Below, piece after piece: positions 1-5,588 of a stretch of 5,588 bases of DNA. The stretch is from an uncultured Treponema sp. (GTDB lineage Bacteria; Spirochaetota; Spirochaetia; Treponematales; Treponemataceae). Where the stretch lies: NCBI GenBank assembly GCA_937902445.1, contig CALELJ010000117.1, positions 1 through 5,588 of the forward strand, given 5' to 3'. How positions within the stretch are numbered: position 1 is the first letter of the stretch; each line of letters opens with the position of its first letter. The position numbers and the translations under genes were made by a program. The notes beneath the pieces were generated by a model. That model saw only the letters and a list, made by a program, of their open reading frames with translations. It did no database searches and was not told the DNA's origin.

Positions 1-5
1 AAATT

Positions 6-43
6 AAATCCAGTCCTTGAGTTTCGGGGGCTGGATTTTTTTT
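6..43 (+). terminator. Rho-independent terminator of an upstream gene outside the window
   Basis: The arms AAATCCAG (6-13) and CTGGATTT (31-38) are perfect 8-bp complements. Pairing can extend inward through T14-C16 with G28-G30 (one U-G pair), leaving a loop of about 11 bases. A run of eight T (36-43) follows directly. This is a textbook intrinsic terminator for transcription coming from the left, and it separates that gene from the operon in this window. On the other strand the trailing sequence is a weaker, interrupted T run, so bidirectional function is possible but less likely. Confidence 0.85.
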
Positions 44-54
44 ATCCGCAATGT

Positions 55-94
55 ATTGAGTTCCGGCTGGAATAAAAAAAGTGGTGGACTCAAT
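55..94. repeat. Imperfect inverted repeat between terminator and promoter
   Basis: ATTGAGT (55-61) pairs with ACTCAAT (88-94). With T62 bulged out, CC (63-64) also pairs with GG (86-87), giving a 9-bp stem around a loop of about 21 bases that contains an A7 run (74-80). Only three or four T follow, so it is a weak candidate for a back-up terminator. It could equally be an operator or a chance structure. Its left arm lies inside a partial copy of the first terminator's sequence (56-71 resembles 17-35). Confidence 0.35.
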
Positions 95-134
95 TTTAAT
101 AACAGTGTTTTAATTTAATTTTTTTATATTTTAT

Positions 135-163
135 TTGTCGTATCTATTGATTTGCCTTATAAT
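135..163 (+). promoter_or_regulatory. Sigma70-type promoter for the four-gene operon
   Basis: A -35-like TTGTCG (135-140; four of six consensus bases) is followed at exactly 17 bp by a perfect TATAAT (158-163). The bases upstream, about 95-134, are very AT-rich with T and A tracts that could act as an UP element. Transcription would begin near 169-171. It is the only good promoter found ahead of gene 1, and the tight spacing of the four genes suggests that it drives all of them. It overlaps both candidate start codons of gene 1 (TTG 152, ATG 170), so either the transcript is nearly leaderless or translation starts further in. No operator was identified. Confidence 0.65.
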
Positions 164-169
164 TTTTAT

Positions 170-2155
170 ATGATTTCAGTTTTAGCACGGCAAATATATA
201 TAATATATAGTAGGAAAAATTCCAAAAAATTCCTTCTCCTTTTCCTCCTGCCTTTTCTGATTTTAAATCTTCATGCCCTTGAACTTGGATTAAAATTTAC
301 ACCGTCTGCAGTAATTCCATTGGACACGGAAAAAGTTGCCGCAACAGGAATTTCCTACGGCGGAACAATCAACGCCGATATTGACCTGTTGAGCTGTATT
401 TCATTTGGTCCTGAAGTTTCCTTTGCTGTTGTTCCCAAGGAAGGTGATCAAAAACAATTCTACAACTACAGTTTTGGTGCGAGCCTTGGATTCTATTGGG
501 CTCCCGTTTCGAGAATCATGCTAAGTCTCAATGGTTCTTCCGGAATTACCCTTACGCCTTATACTTACGAAGGTCGACTTGGCCCGGACGGATCAACCTT
601 TCTGCCTGGTTATGAAAAAAAATCTTTCATAATGAACAATTTATATTACAAGGGTACGGCGGACATTTCATTCCGTTTGACTCCGGACTTCATGATGGGT
701 GTGACGGGCGGATATGCTGATTACCTGTATGACGACAAAAAATCCATGACAAAGGGTATCGTTGCCGGAATAAGTTTAAGAAAAATATTTGATACAAAAA
801 AGCGTCCAAATAAAATCGAAGTTGACCTTCTGCAGGAAACAAACCTCTTTCCTCTTTTTTCATTCGCCTACAAATCTGTACCATTCGCCTACGCCTACGT
901 TACAAACAGAAACAATGCGGAAATAAAGGACATAACAGTTTCTTTCCGTGCAGACCAGTACACTTCATCAGCTTTCAAATGCAAAACGGTTCCGGTGCTG
1001 AGAAAAAACAAGTCTGTTGAAATTCCGATCACTGGTGATTTTTCCAATGCACTTTCAACTTTTACCGAAGACGGAATGTTCAATGCGGAACTCATAATTG
1101 AATACACTCTCCTTGGCAAAAAGATGACTGAAGTCAAGGAAGTGGTAATCAACACATATAAAAGAAATTCTTTCTCCTGGTCGGATCCAAATGCCATCGC
1201 GTCACTTATTTCTCCAAACGATGCGACGGTTCTTGAATTCACCAAGGGCATCATAGGAATCGCAAGGGACAACACCCACACTGGTATAAACCAGAATCTT
1301 GAATATTCCATGGCTCTTTTTGAAGCCCTCAATACATACGGAATAATCTACGAAAAGGATTCTTTAACTCCATATGATGAAACCCATGTCGACTTTGATG
1401 AAATAGATACCATCCAGTTCCCGTTCCAGACCATAAATTTCAAAAGCGGAGACTGCGACGATCTTGCCGTTCTTTTTTCCGCAATGCTGAACTCAGTAGG
1501 AATAAAATCTTCAATCGTGTTCCTTCCTGATGACGTAATTGTAGGTGTCAATCTGAACACAAGCGGAAAGGCTGCTTCAAAACTGTTTTCATCATTGGAC
1601 AGGCTGATAGAAATCGAAGAAGAGATATATCTTCCACTTTCGATGAAGTCGCTGAAACTTGGATACTACAAGGCATGGCTCAAGGCACTTGAGGAAATTT
1701 ATTCATCGGAAAGCGTTGATACCGTTATCCTCGATGAAGCCTGGAAAAACTACAAAAGCCTTGGTATGACTGAAAAGGCATTTCTCGAGGGTATAAAGGC
1801 GGACAAGCTTAGGGAGCGCATTGCGGCCGCATATCAGAACTATCAGCTTCACGAACTGGTTCCCCTGGGAAAATCATTCATCAGGGCATACAACGAAAAA
1901 CCTACGGATGAAAACAGCAACACTGTGGGAATGTTCTATCTTCGCATGGGTGACAACAAGAATGCGAAAAAATGGTTTGCCATTGGAGCCGCACACAACA
2001 ACGTTTCATCTCTGTCAAACATTGGAAACATTCTTCTTCTCGAAAAAGATTATAACCAGGCGGAAGTGTATTTCAATAAAGTCCTTCAGATCAAACCGGG
2101 ACACGGCGGTGCAAAGCAGGGACTTGAACGCCTGAAAAACCAGAGGGGAAAATAA
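170..2155 (+). CDS. Outer-membrane beta-barrel protein with degenerate transglutaminase-like domain and C-terminal TPRs
   Basis: Residues are counted from ATG 170 (661 aa); TTG 152 would add six. An unusually long basic leader precedes a hydrophobic core (about 21-35) and a probable signal peptidase I site after His-Ala36. Residues 37-205 alternate polar, aromatic and glycine residues as in a small outer-membrane beta-barrel. Residues 217-335 look like an Ig-like beta-sandwich. From Trp337 to about 500 lies a transglutaminase-like (papain-fold) region with G-D-C-D-D and Cys429 in the nucleophile position. The expected His is Asp455 and the expected acidic residue is Ser491, so catalysis is doubtful. 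Residues 580-648 form about two TPR units, a protein-binding scaffold. The stop abuts the ATG of gene 2, a paralogue with the same first three domains. No clear Shine-Dalgarno precedes TTG 152 or ATG 170, so the start is uncertain. Domain calls are from pattern; the exact family is not recognised. Confidence 0.92.
   Translation: MISVLARQIYIIYSRKNSKKFLLLFLLPFLILNLHALELGLKFTPSAVIPLDTEKVAATGISYGGTINADIDLLSCISFGPEVSFAVVPKEGDQKQFYNYSFGASLGFYWAPVSRIMLSLNGSSGITLTPYTYEGRLGPDGSTFLPGYEKKSFIMNNLYYKGTADISFRLTPDFMMGVTGGYADYLYDDKKSMTKGIVAGISLRKIFDTKKRPNKIEVDLLQETNLFPLFSFAYKSVPFAYAYVTNRNNAEIKDITVSFRADQYTSSAFKCKTVPVLRKNKSVEIPITGDFSNALSTFTEDGMFNAELIIEYTLLGKKMTEVKEVVINTYKRNSFSWSDPNAIASLISPNDATVLEFTKGIIGIARDNTHTGINQNLEYSMALFEALNTYGIIYEKDSLTPYDETHVDFDEIDTIQFPFQTINFKSGDCDDLAVLFSAMLNSVGIKSSIVFLPDDVIVGVNLNTSGKAASKLFSSLDRLIEIEEEIYLPLSMKSLKLGYYKAWLKALEEIYSSESVDTVILDEAWKNYKSLGMTEKAFLEGIKADKLRERIAAAYQNYQLHELVPLGKSFIRAYNEKPTDENSNTVGMFYLRMGDNKNAKKWFAIGAAHNNVSSLSNIGNILLLEKDYNQAEVYFNKVLQIKPGHGGAKQGLERLKNQRGK
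2143..2150 (+). promoter_or_regulatory. Shine-Dalgarno site of the second gene
   Basis: GAGGGGAA lies five bases ahead of ATG 2156, inside the last codons of gene 1. Gene 1 ends TAA at 2153-2155 and the ATG follows with no gap (TAAATG), so translational coupling is likely. The site fixes the start of gene 2 and shows that this genome uses strong purine-rich ribosome binding sites, in contrast to the absence of one before gene 1. Confidence 0.8.
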
Positions 2156-3769
2156 ATGAAGAAGGCATTGCTGTCCACACTGACATTGCTGTTCTTCTCA
2201 AAAATTTTTGCCACTGGCGTCTATACAATTCAGGGTGAAGGAATTTTTTCATTTCCCATTGTTCCGTCTGATTCACAGAAATCCATCGGAGAGCCAAAAC
2301 CGGCAATTGGAGCAGGTGTAGGATTTGAGTTCCGGCCAATAAGGTCATTTGGTCTGACTGCCACCATCGACTTTGGAGAATACGACAACAAGCTGAATGG
2401 TGTATCTTCGCTTTCAATTACCAACTATTCGGTGGGAGCAAAAAAGTATTTTGCGTTGACCGATTACCTTAGCTTTTCACCGGTAGTGCAGGTAGGGATG
2501 TACAGCGCATCAAGACTCGGAGACTACAAGGGCATGAGCGCAGGGCTTGGACTTGAGACGGACTACAAGATCAATTCCATCTATTCCGTCTATGCAAAAG
2601 CTGACTGCACATATCTTTACCACAATGATTTCGCGATCATGAGAACAGGCGGTTCCGTAGGATTGAGACTGAACCTTACAAACCTTTTTGGCAGGAAAGG
2701 AAACATGGGTGTAGATGTGATTGAGACTGCTCCTATCTTTCCGGCTCTTTACTCATGGTACGACAGAAATCCATTCGGAAGCATAAACGTATGCAACGGA
2801 GAAGACGGAACAATTACAAACGTAAGAATTTCTCTTTACCAGGAAGAATTCATGAATACGCCAAAGGTTTATGAAACGATTCCACTGATAAAGAAGAATG
2901 GTTCAATCGAATTAAAGCTGACTGCATTTTTCAATGAAAACCTGCTGAACCTTATTGAAGCTGTGGAAAAGAATGCGGTGATAAACATCAAGTATGATTT
3001 CCTCAGGGAAGAAAGAGAAATAGACATTCCGCTTACACTGTATTTTCTGAACAGAAACAACCTTAGCTGGGATGACGACAGGATGGCGGCTGTATTTGTA
3101 TGTCCGAATGATTCCGAAGCCTTGAGTTTTGCTAAGCAGGTCAAGTCTGTTGTCAGAGATCACATAGACATGGAAGAGAACATAAACATTCAGTATGCCA
3201 TGGCTCTTTTTGAATCACTTCACATCTACGGACTGAATTACGTTGTAGACCCAAGCTCAAGTTATTCCGCCAATATCGGAACTTCTTCCATAGACTTTCT
3301 CCAGTTTCCATACCAGACATTGAACTACAGAGGCGGTGACTGCGACGACCTGAGCATACTCTACTGCTCGCTCCTTGAAGCCATTGGAATCGAAGGTGCC
3401 TTCATAACTGTTCCAGGACATATCTACACAGGCATATGTCTTGAAAAAACGGAAGACCCGAGGGCCCAGGAAGAAAATCCGGTTCTCTACAAGGACAGAA
3501 TCTACTATGACGGAAAGATATGGCAGCCTCTTGAGATTACTATGCTAAAAGATGGCTTCACACGTGCGACAAGATTCGGTGTTGAAGAATGGAAAAAATA
3601 CATCAATGACGCAAGAATTTTCCCGATTCATGCAAACTGGGAATTGTACAGTTCCGTCAGCTCGCCGGAAAAAAAGCAGGAAATCATGCTTGACCGCAAG
3701 GAAGATCTGCTGAAGGTATTCTTGAGGCAGCAGTATTTTTTGACTGGAAAAAAACAGAAGGTATTTTAG
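2156..3769 (+). CDS. Outer-membrane beta-barrel protein with intact transglutaminase-like domain
   Basis: A protein of 537 aa with a clean signal peptide (Lys2-Lys3, hydrophobic 4-18, cleavage after Ile-Phe-Ala19). Residues 20-178 look like a small beta-barrel with alternating strands and many Gly, Tyr and Phe residues. Residues about 183-300 form an Ig-like beta-sandwich. From Trp305 to about 480 is a transglutaminase-like papain-fold domain: Cys396 in G-D-C-D-D-L, His422 in V-P-G-H-I-Y-T-G and Glu460 in W-Q-P-L-E-I-T, a complete Cys-His-acidic set. The last 55 residues are charged and helical; there are no TPRs. It is a tandem paralogue of gene 1, sharing the S-W-x-D, P-N-D, M-A-L-F-E and Q-F-P-x-Q-T motifs in the same order. 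Bacterial members of this superfamily are usually peptidases or amidases, sometimes crosslinkers; the substrate here is unknown. If the barrel sits in the outer membrane, the enzyme domain most simply faces the periplasm. Confidence 0.94.
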   Translation: MKKALLSTLTLLFFSKIFATGVYTIQGEGIFSFPIVPSDSQKSIGEPKPAIGAGVGFEFRPIRSFGLTATIDFGEYDNKLNGVSSLSITNYSVGAKKYFALTDYLSFSPVVQVGMYSASRLGDYKGMSAGLGLETDYKINSIYSVYAKADCTYLYHNDFAIMRTGGSVGLRLNLTNLFGRKGNMGVDVIETAPIFPALYSWYDRNPFGSINVCNGEDGTITNVRISLYQEEFMNTPKVYETIPLIKKNGSIELKLTAFFNENLLNLIEAVEKNAVINIKYDFLREEREIDIPLTLYFLNRNNLSWDDDRMAAVFVCPNDSEALSFAKQVKSVVRDHIDMEENINIQYAMALFESLHIYGLNYVVDPSSSYSANIGTSSIDFLQFPYQTLNYRGGDCDDLSILYCSLLEAIGIEGAFITVPGHIYTGICLEKTEDPRAQEENPVLYKDRIYYDGKIWQPLEITMLKDGFTRATRFGVEEWKKYINDARIFPIHANWELYSSVSSPEKKQEIMLDRKEDLLKVFLRQQYFLTGKKQKVF

Positions 3770-3772
3770 GGA
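3768..3772 (+). promoter_or_regulatory. Shine-Dalgarno site of the third gene
   Basis: AGGGA overlaps the TAG stop of gene 2 (3767-3769) and stands five bases ahead of ATG 3778. The 8-bp gap between the genes leaves no room for a promoter or terminator, so gene 3 must be read from the same message and probably by coupled translation. Confidence 0.7.
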
Positions 3773-3777
3773 AAAAT

Positions 3778-4188
3778 ATGAAAAAAAACATTTTACTTTT
3801 TCTATTGGCATTTACATCATTTCTCGCCTTTGCTGAAACCTACAGAGTTTCAAATACCATAGGCAAAGTATTTGCAAAAACGCCGGACGGAAAGTGGAAG
3901 CGGCTAAAGGAAGACAGCGTCATAACCGATGAAACCGTCATCAGAATTGAAGACAAGGGAAGCATCGGTTTTATTGCCGGAACAAAAAAAATAACCATAA
4001 GAGGACCAAAGGAAAATACACTTGAAGTTCTCATGGCACGCAAACGAACTTCCGCGGGAACAATAAAGAAAAACAAAATCAACAAGGGATCTGTAGCGGA
4101 AAGCAGCACAAAATCTACAAAGGGTGTAAGTTCAGCAGCTACAAGAGCCAGCGAATCACAGGACGGAACAAACTGGGAGGAAGAATAA
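3778..4188 (+). CDS. Small secreted FecR-like domain protein with Lys/Ser/Thr-rich tail
   Basis: A protein of 136 aa with a signal peptide (Lys2-Lys3, hydrophobic 4-18, cleavage after Ala-Phe-Ala19). Residues about 26-84 fit the FecR-type beta domain: a Gly-Lys-Val strand, Asp-Gly-Lys-Trp40, Leu43 and a polar turn, Asp51-Glu-Thr-Val-Ile-Arg, then Ser62-Ile-Gly-Phe and short beta strands. No inner-membrane helix or sigma-factor-binding region precedes it, so it is not a classical FecR anti-sigma regulator. Free-standing secreted FecR domains of this kind occur in spirochetes, but their role is not settled. Residues 87-136 are low-complexity and probably disordered, with seven Lys, many Ser and Thr, and an acidic Glu-Glu-Glu end. 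The ATG is followed by eight A, a possible slippage tract. One base separates its stop from gene 4. FecR assignment is by pattern, moderately sure. Confidence 0.88.
   Translation: MKKNILLFLLAFTSFLAFAETYRVSNTIGKVFAKTPDGKWKRLKEDSVITDETVIRIEDKGSIGFIAGTKKITIRGPKENTLEVLMARKRTSAGTIKKNKINKGSVAESSTKSTKGVSSAATRASESQDGTNWEEE
4175..4181 (+). promoter_or_regulatory. Shine-Dalgarno site of the fourth gene
   Basis: GGGAGGA lies eight bases ahead of ATG 4190, within the final codons of gene 3. It decides the start of the truncated lipoprotein gene: the resulting protein begins Met-Lys-Arg with a normal lipoprotein signal peptide. The TAA of gene 3 (4186-4188) and the ATG are one base apart. Confidence 0.8.
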
Positions 4189-4189
4189 T

Positions 4190-5588
4190 ATGAAAAGACA
4201 GTTTCTTAAATCAGGTGCATTTATTTTAGCCGCAGTCCTCATGTTTTTTTCATGCGACAATTTTTTGAATTCAAACAAAATCTATAGAGAAGCATTGGAA
4301 GAAGAAATCCAGTATGCAAAAGCCGCCACTGAAAACATTGTTGTCGGTTACAATAATGATGAATACGGAACTGTGGGAAGCGGTGTATTGAATTATTCCA
4401 TCAATGAAAAAGTTGGATATGCCTTCAATGTTTCCTTCAACCTTAAGACAACGGCCGGAAATTTTGTCGGCTGGAAGGCATACACACAGTATGATCCAAA
4501 TGTTCCGGAAAATTGCATTCCACTGGAAGACGGATTCATTGAATTTCTTGATAACAGCCAGGTACTGACGACTGCAACAGTTAAAATCCTGAAGCCTGTC
4601 GGAAAGCAGATCCGCCTTATTCCGGAAGTGTCCGCATTCCCGGTAATGGAAGTCTGCCTGCCTGCAGCCTTTGCTTCACTTACACCTTCTCCAGCCTCAT
4701 TCAATCCTCCCCAGTCGGTAAACGTTCTGACACCTGGGCAGCAGTATTCAATTACAGCGACAACAACAGCTGACTATGGATTCCCGCAGGATGAAGAAGC
4801 TTGCTGGAAAGTCTACAGAAGGGACGGACTGGGCAATGAAATTGAGATTTCAAATGGAAACTTCATAACTATAGCAAAGACCGCAGGAACCCTTCTTGCC
4901 AATGGAAAATCCCAGAGTACAATCTACATCACGGTAGACAGCGAGTTCAGTGGAAGATTCTATGTATCTCCAAACCTTGTAACATATCCAAGCATGAACG
5001 TAGAAGTCGATGAGGAGTATGTAGACCTTGTAAAGATGTCCCATTACGGTGTTGTCAGCATGGCAAAGGGAACTCCATATACACTTTCAATGCAGACGGA
5101 TCCTTCTGTGGGATTTGTGGGATGGAGACTTTTCAAAAGGGAAAATTCAAGTCCTTACGAAGAGGCAGACTGTTTTGCCGCAGACAGCACAACATCTACG
5201 GATATAAAAAGTTTCGCTGCATATTCAGACCAGTACATTGAAGTAATAAATCCATCCTATGAAGTAACGGAAACAGGTAAAACAGCGGGAAGAGTAAATG
5301 CATCAATTGTCGTGACGCTCATGGAAGACATGGACCAGCTGTCCTACAGCTATTTCATTAAACCGGTTCTGTTCAAATATCCTGTAGTAAACATCAAGGA
5401 CCCGGACGGCTATAGTTCAGCAGGAAAATTTAGTCTTACAGGTGCCGGCTATCTTGATAACGATACTGTGCGCATGATGATGAATAATTATGAGTACACC
5501 ATCACATACAAAACGACGGAAGAATATTCTTTTGCTGAGACAAAGTGGCTTGTGTATGAAACCGAAACTCCAGAAAAGAATCTTGTCG
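4190..5588 (+). CDS. Large repeat-containing lipoprotein, 3' end beyond the window
   Basis: The frame stays open for 466 codons to the window edge, so the C-terminus is missing. The signal peptide (Lys2, Arg3, hydrophobic 10-20) ends in Met-Phe-Phe-Ser-Cys22. This lipobox lacks the usual Leu at -3 but is acceptable for spirochetes. After lipidation the protein would be anchored by Cys22. Residues 30-48 form a charged amphipathic helix. From about residue 60 there are beta-rich units of roughly 105-140 aa, each with an aromatic-hydrophobic strand ending in a conserved Trp (95, 206, 312, 453). The Phe-Val-Gly-Trp form in units 1 and 3 recalls the InlB B-repeat/Listeria-Bacteroides type, and similar large lipoproteins are, from memory, common in Treponema. 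Such proteins are usually seen as surface or adhesin-like, but no function can be assigned here. It follows gene 3 by one base, in the same operon. Confidence 0.92.
   Translation, partial: MKRQFLKSGAFILAAVLMFFSCDNFLNSNKIYREALEEEIQYAKAATENIVVGYNNDEYGTVGSGVLNYSINEKVGYAFNVSFNLKTTAGNFVGWKAYTQYDPNVPENCIPLEDGFIEFLDNSQVLTTATVKILKPVGKQIRLIPEVSAFPVMEVCLPAAFASLTPSPASFNPPQSVNVLTPGQQYSITATTTADYGFPQDEEACWKVYRRDGLGNEIEISNGNFITIAKTAGTLLANGKSQSTIYITVDSEFSGRFYVSPNLVTYPSMNVEVDEEYVDLVKMSHYGVVSMAKGTPYTLSMQTDPSVGFVGWRLFKRENSSPYEEADCFAADSTTSTDIKSFAAYSDQYIEVINPSYEVTETGKTAGRVNASIVVTLMEDMDQLSYSYFIKPVLFKYPVVNIKDPDGYSSAGKFSLTGAGYLDNDTVRMMMNNYEYTITYKTTEEYSFAETKWLVYETETPEKNLV
4367..5588 (+). repeat. Divergent tandem protein repeats (three full units and the start of a fourth)
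   Basis: Units cover about residues 60-156, 157-272, 284-404 and 408 onward of the lipoprotein. Each has three elements in order. The first is Y-x-h-x-h then, 15-20 residues on, W-x-[AVL]-[YF] (Trp95, 206, 312, 453). The second is an [FY]-I-x-[FIV] strand leading to a Thr/Ser-rich hairpin (116-134, 225-249, 349-377). The third is a strand pair with two Pro (Pro145/151, 261/267, 392/398). Trp spacing is 111, 106 and 141 residues. The repeats are visible only at protein level, so the duplications are old. Confidence 0.7.

Noticed and set aside
199..204. Second TATAAT ahead of the signal-peptide region of gene 1
   Set aside because: No acceptable -35 box lies 16-18 bp upstream and there is no extended -10 TG. 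It sits in a simple TA-rich stretch where such a hexamer arises by chance.
895..1332. Minus-strand open frame of 145 codons opposite gene 1
   Set aside because: It is antisense to the Ig-like and early transglutaminase-like region, with no ribosome site and an unstructured composition. The + strand reading explains the bases, including similarity to gene 2.
1821..2135. Open frame of 104 codons on the + strand inside the end of gene 1
   Set aside because: It lies wholly within the well-supported gene 1 in another frame; its translation has no domain, signal peptide or ribosome binding site.
2136..2160. Possible split of one larger gene by a stop between genes 1 and 2
   Set aside because: Gene 2 begins with its own Shine-Dalgarno and signal peptide and repeats the full domain order, so this is a tandem duplication and not one broken gene.
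2091..2417. Minus-strand open frame of 108 codons spanning the junction of genes 1 and 2
   Set aside because: It is antisense to two coupled genes, shows no recognisable motif and has a composition typical of a shadow frame.
3778..4188. Gene 3 as a classical FecR anti-sigma factor controlling the operon
   Set aside because: It has a cleavable signal peptide, no cytoplasmic sigma-binding region and no transmembrane helix before the FecR-like domain, and no ECF sigma gene is adjacent.
4393..4704. Minus-strand open frame of 103 codons opposite the lipoprotein gene
   Set aside because: The + strand carries a continuous 466-codon frame with a lipobox and repeats. The opposite frame lacks a ribosome site and any family resemblance.

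Overview
The window reads as a stretch of spirochete chromosome, most likely from a gut- or rumen-type Treponema. This is inferred from content, not from a marker gene. The supports are secreted and outer-membrane proteins with Gram-negative signal peptides, a lipoprotein with a loose spirochete-like lipobox (M-F-F-S-C), moderate G+C coding sequence with AT-rich intergenic DNA, a sigma70-type promoter and strong purine-rich Shine-Dalgarno sites. The last two argue against Bacteroidota, which also carry many such envelope proteins.

Layout. Bases 1-150 are intergenic: a clear rho-independent terminator (6-43) for a gene lying to the left, a second weaker inverted repeat (55-94), then an AT-rich stretch leading into a good promoter (TTGTCG, 17 bp, TATAAT; 135-163). 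After that, four genes on the + strand are packed with gaps of 0, 8 and 1 bp and form one apparent operon that runs off the right edge. Every gene encodes an exported protein. Gene 1 (170-2155) is a signal peptide, beta-barrel, Ig-like, transglutaminase-like and TPR protein. Gene 2 (2156-3769) is its tandem paralogue without the TPR tail. Gene 3 (3778-4188) is a small secreted FecR-like protein with a Lys/Ser/Thr-rich tail. Gene 4 (4190 to beyond 5588) is a large repeat-containing lipoprotein, cut by the window end.

How they may work together. The two paralogues share the same order of domains and many fixed residues, but the transglutaminase-like triad is intact only in gene 2 (Cys396, His422, Glu460). 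Gene 1 keeps the Cys (Cys429) but has Asp455 where the His should be and Ser491 where the acidic residue should be, and it has gained TPRs. This looks like an active enzyme with a degenerate scaffold partner, both predicted to be tethered to the outer membrane and acting on the periplasmic side, co-expressed with a FecR-like protein and a surface or periplasmic lipoprotein. The assembly and its substrate are inference; I do not recognise the operon as a named system.

The translation start of gene 1 is a real puzzle: the best promoter overlaps the only available start codons, and the natural signal-peptide start position carries AGG, one base from ATG. No RNA genes, mobile elements or CRISPR arrays were seen.
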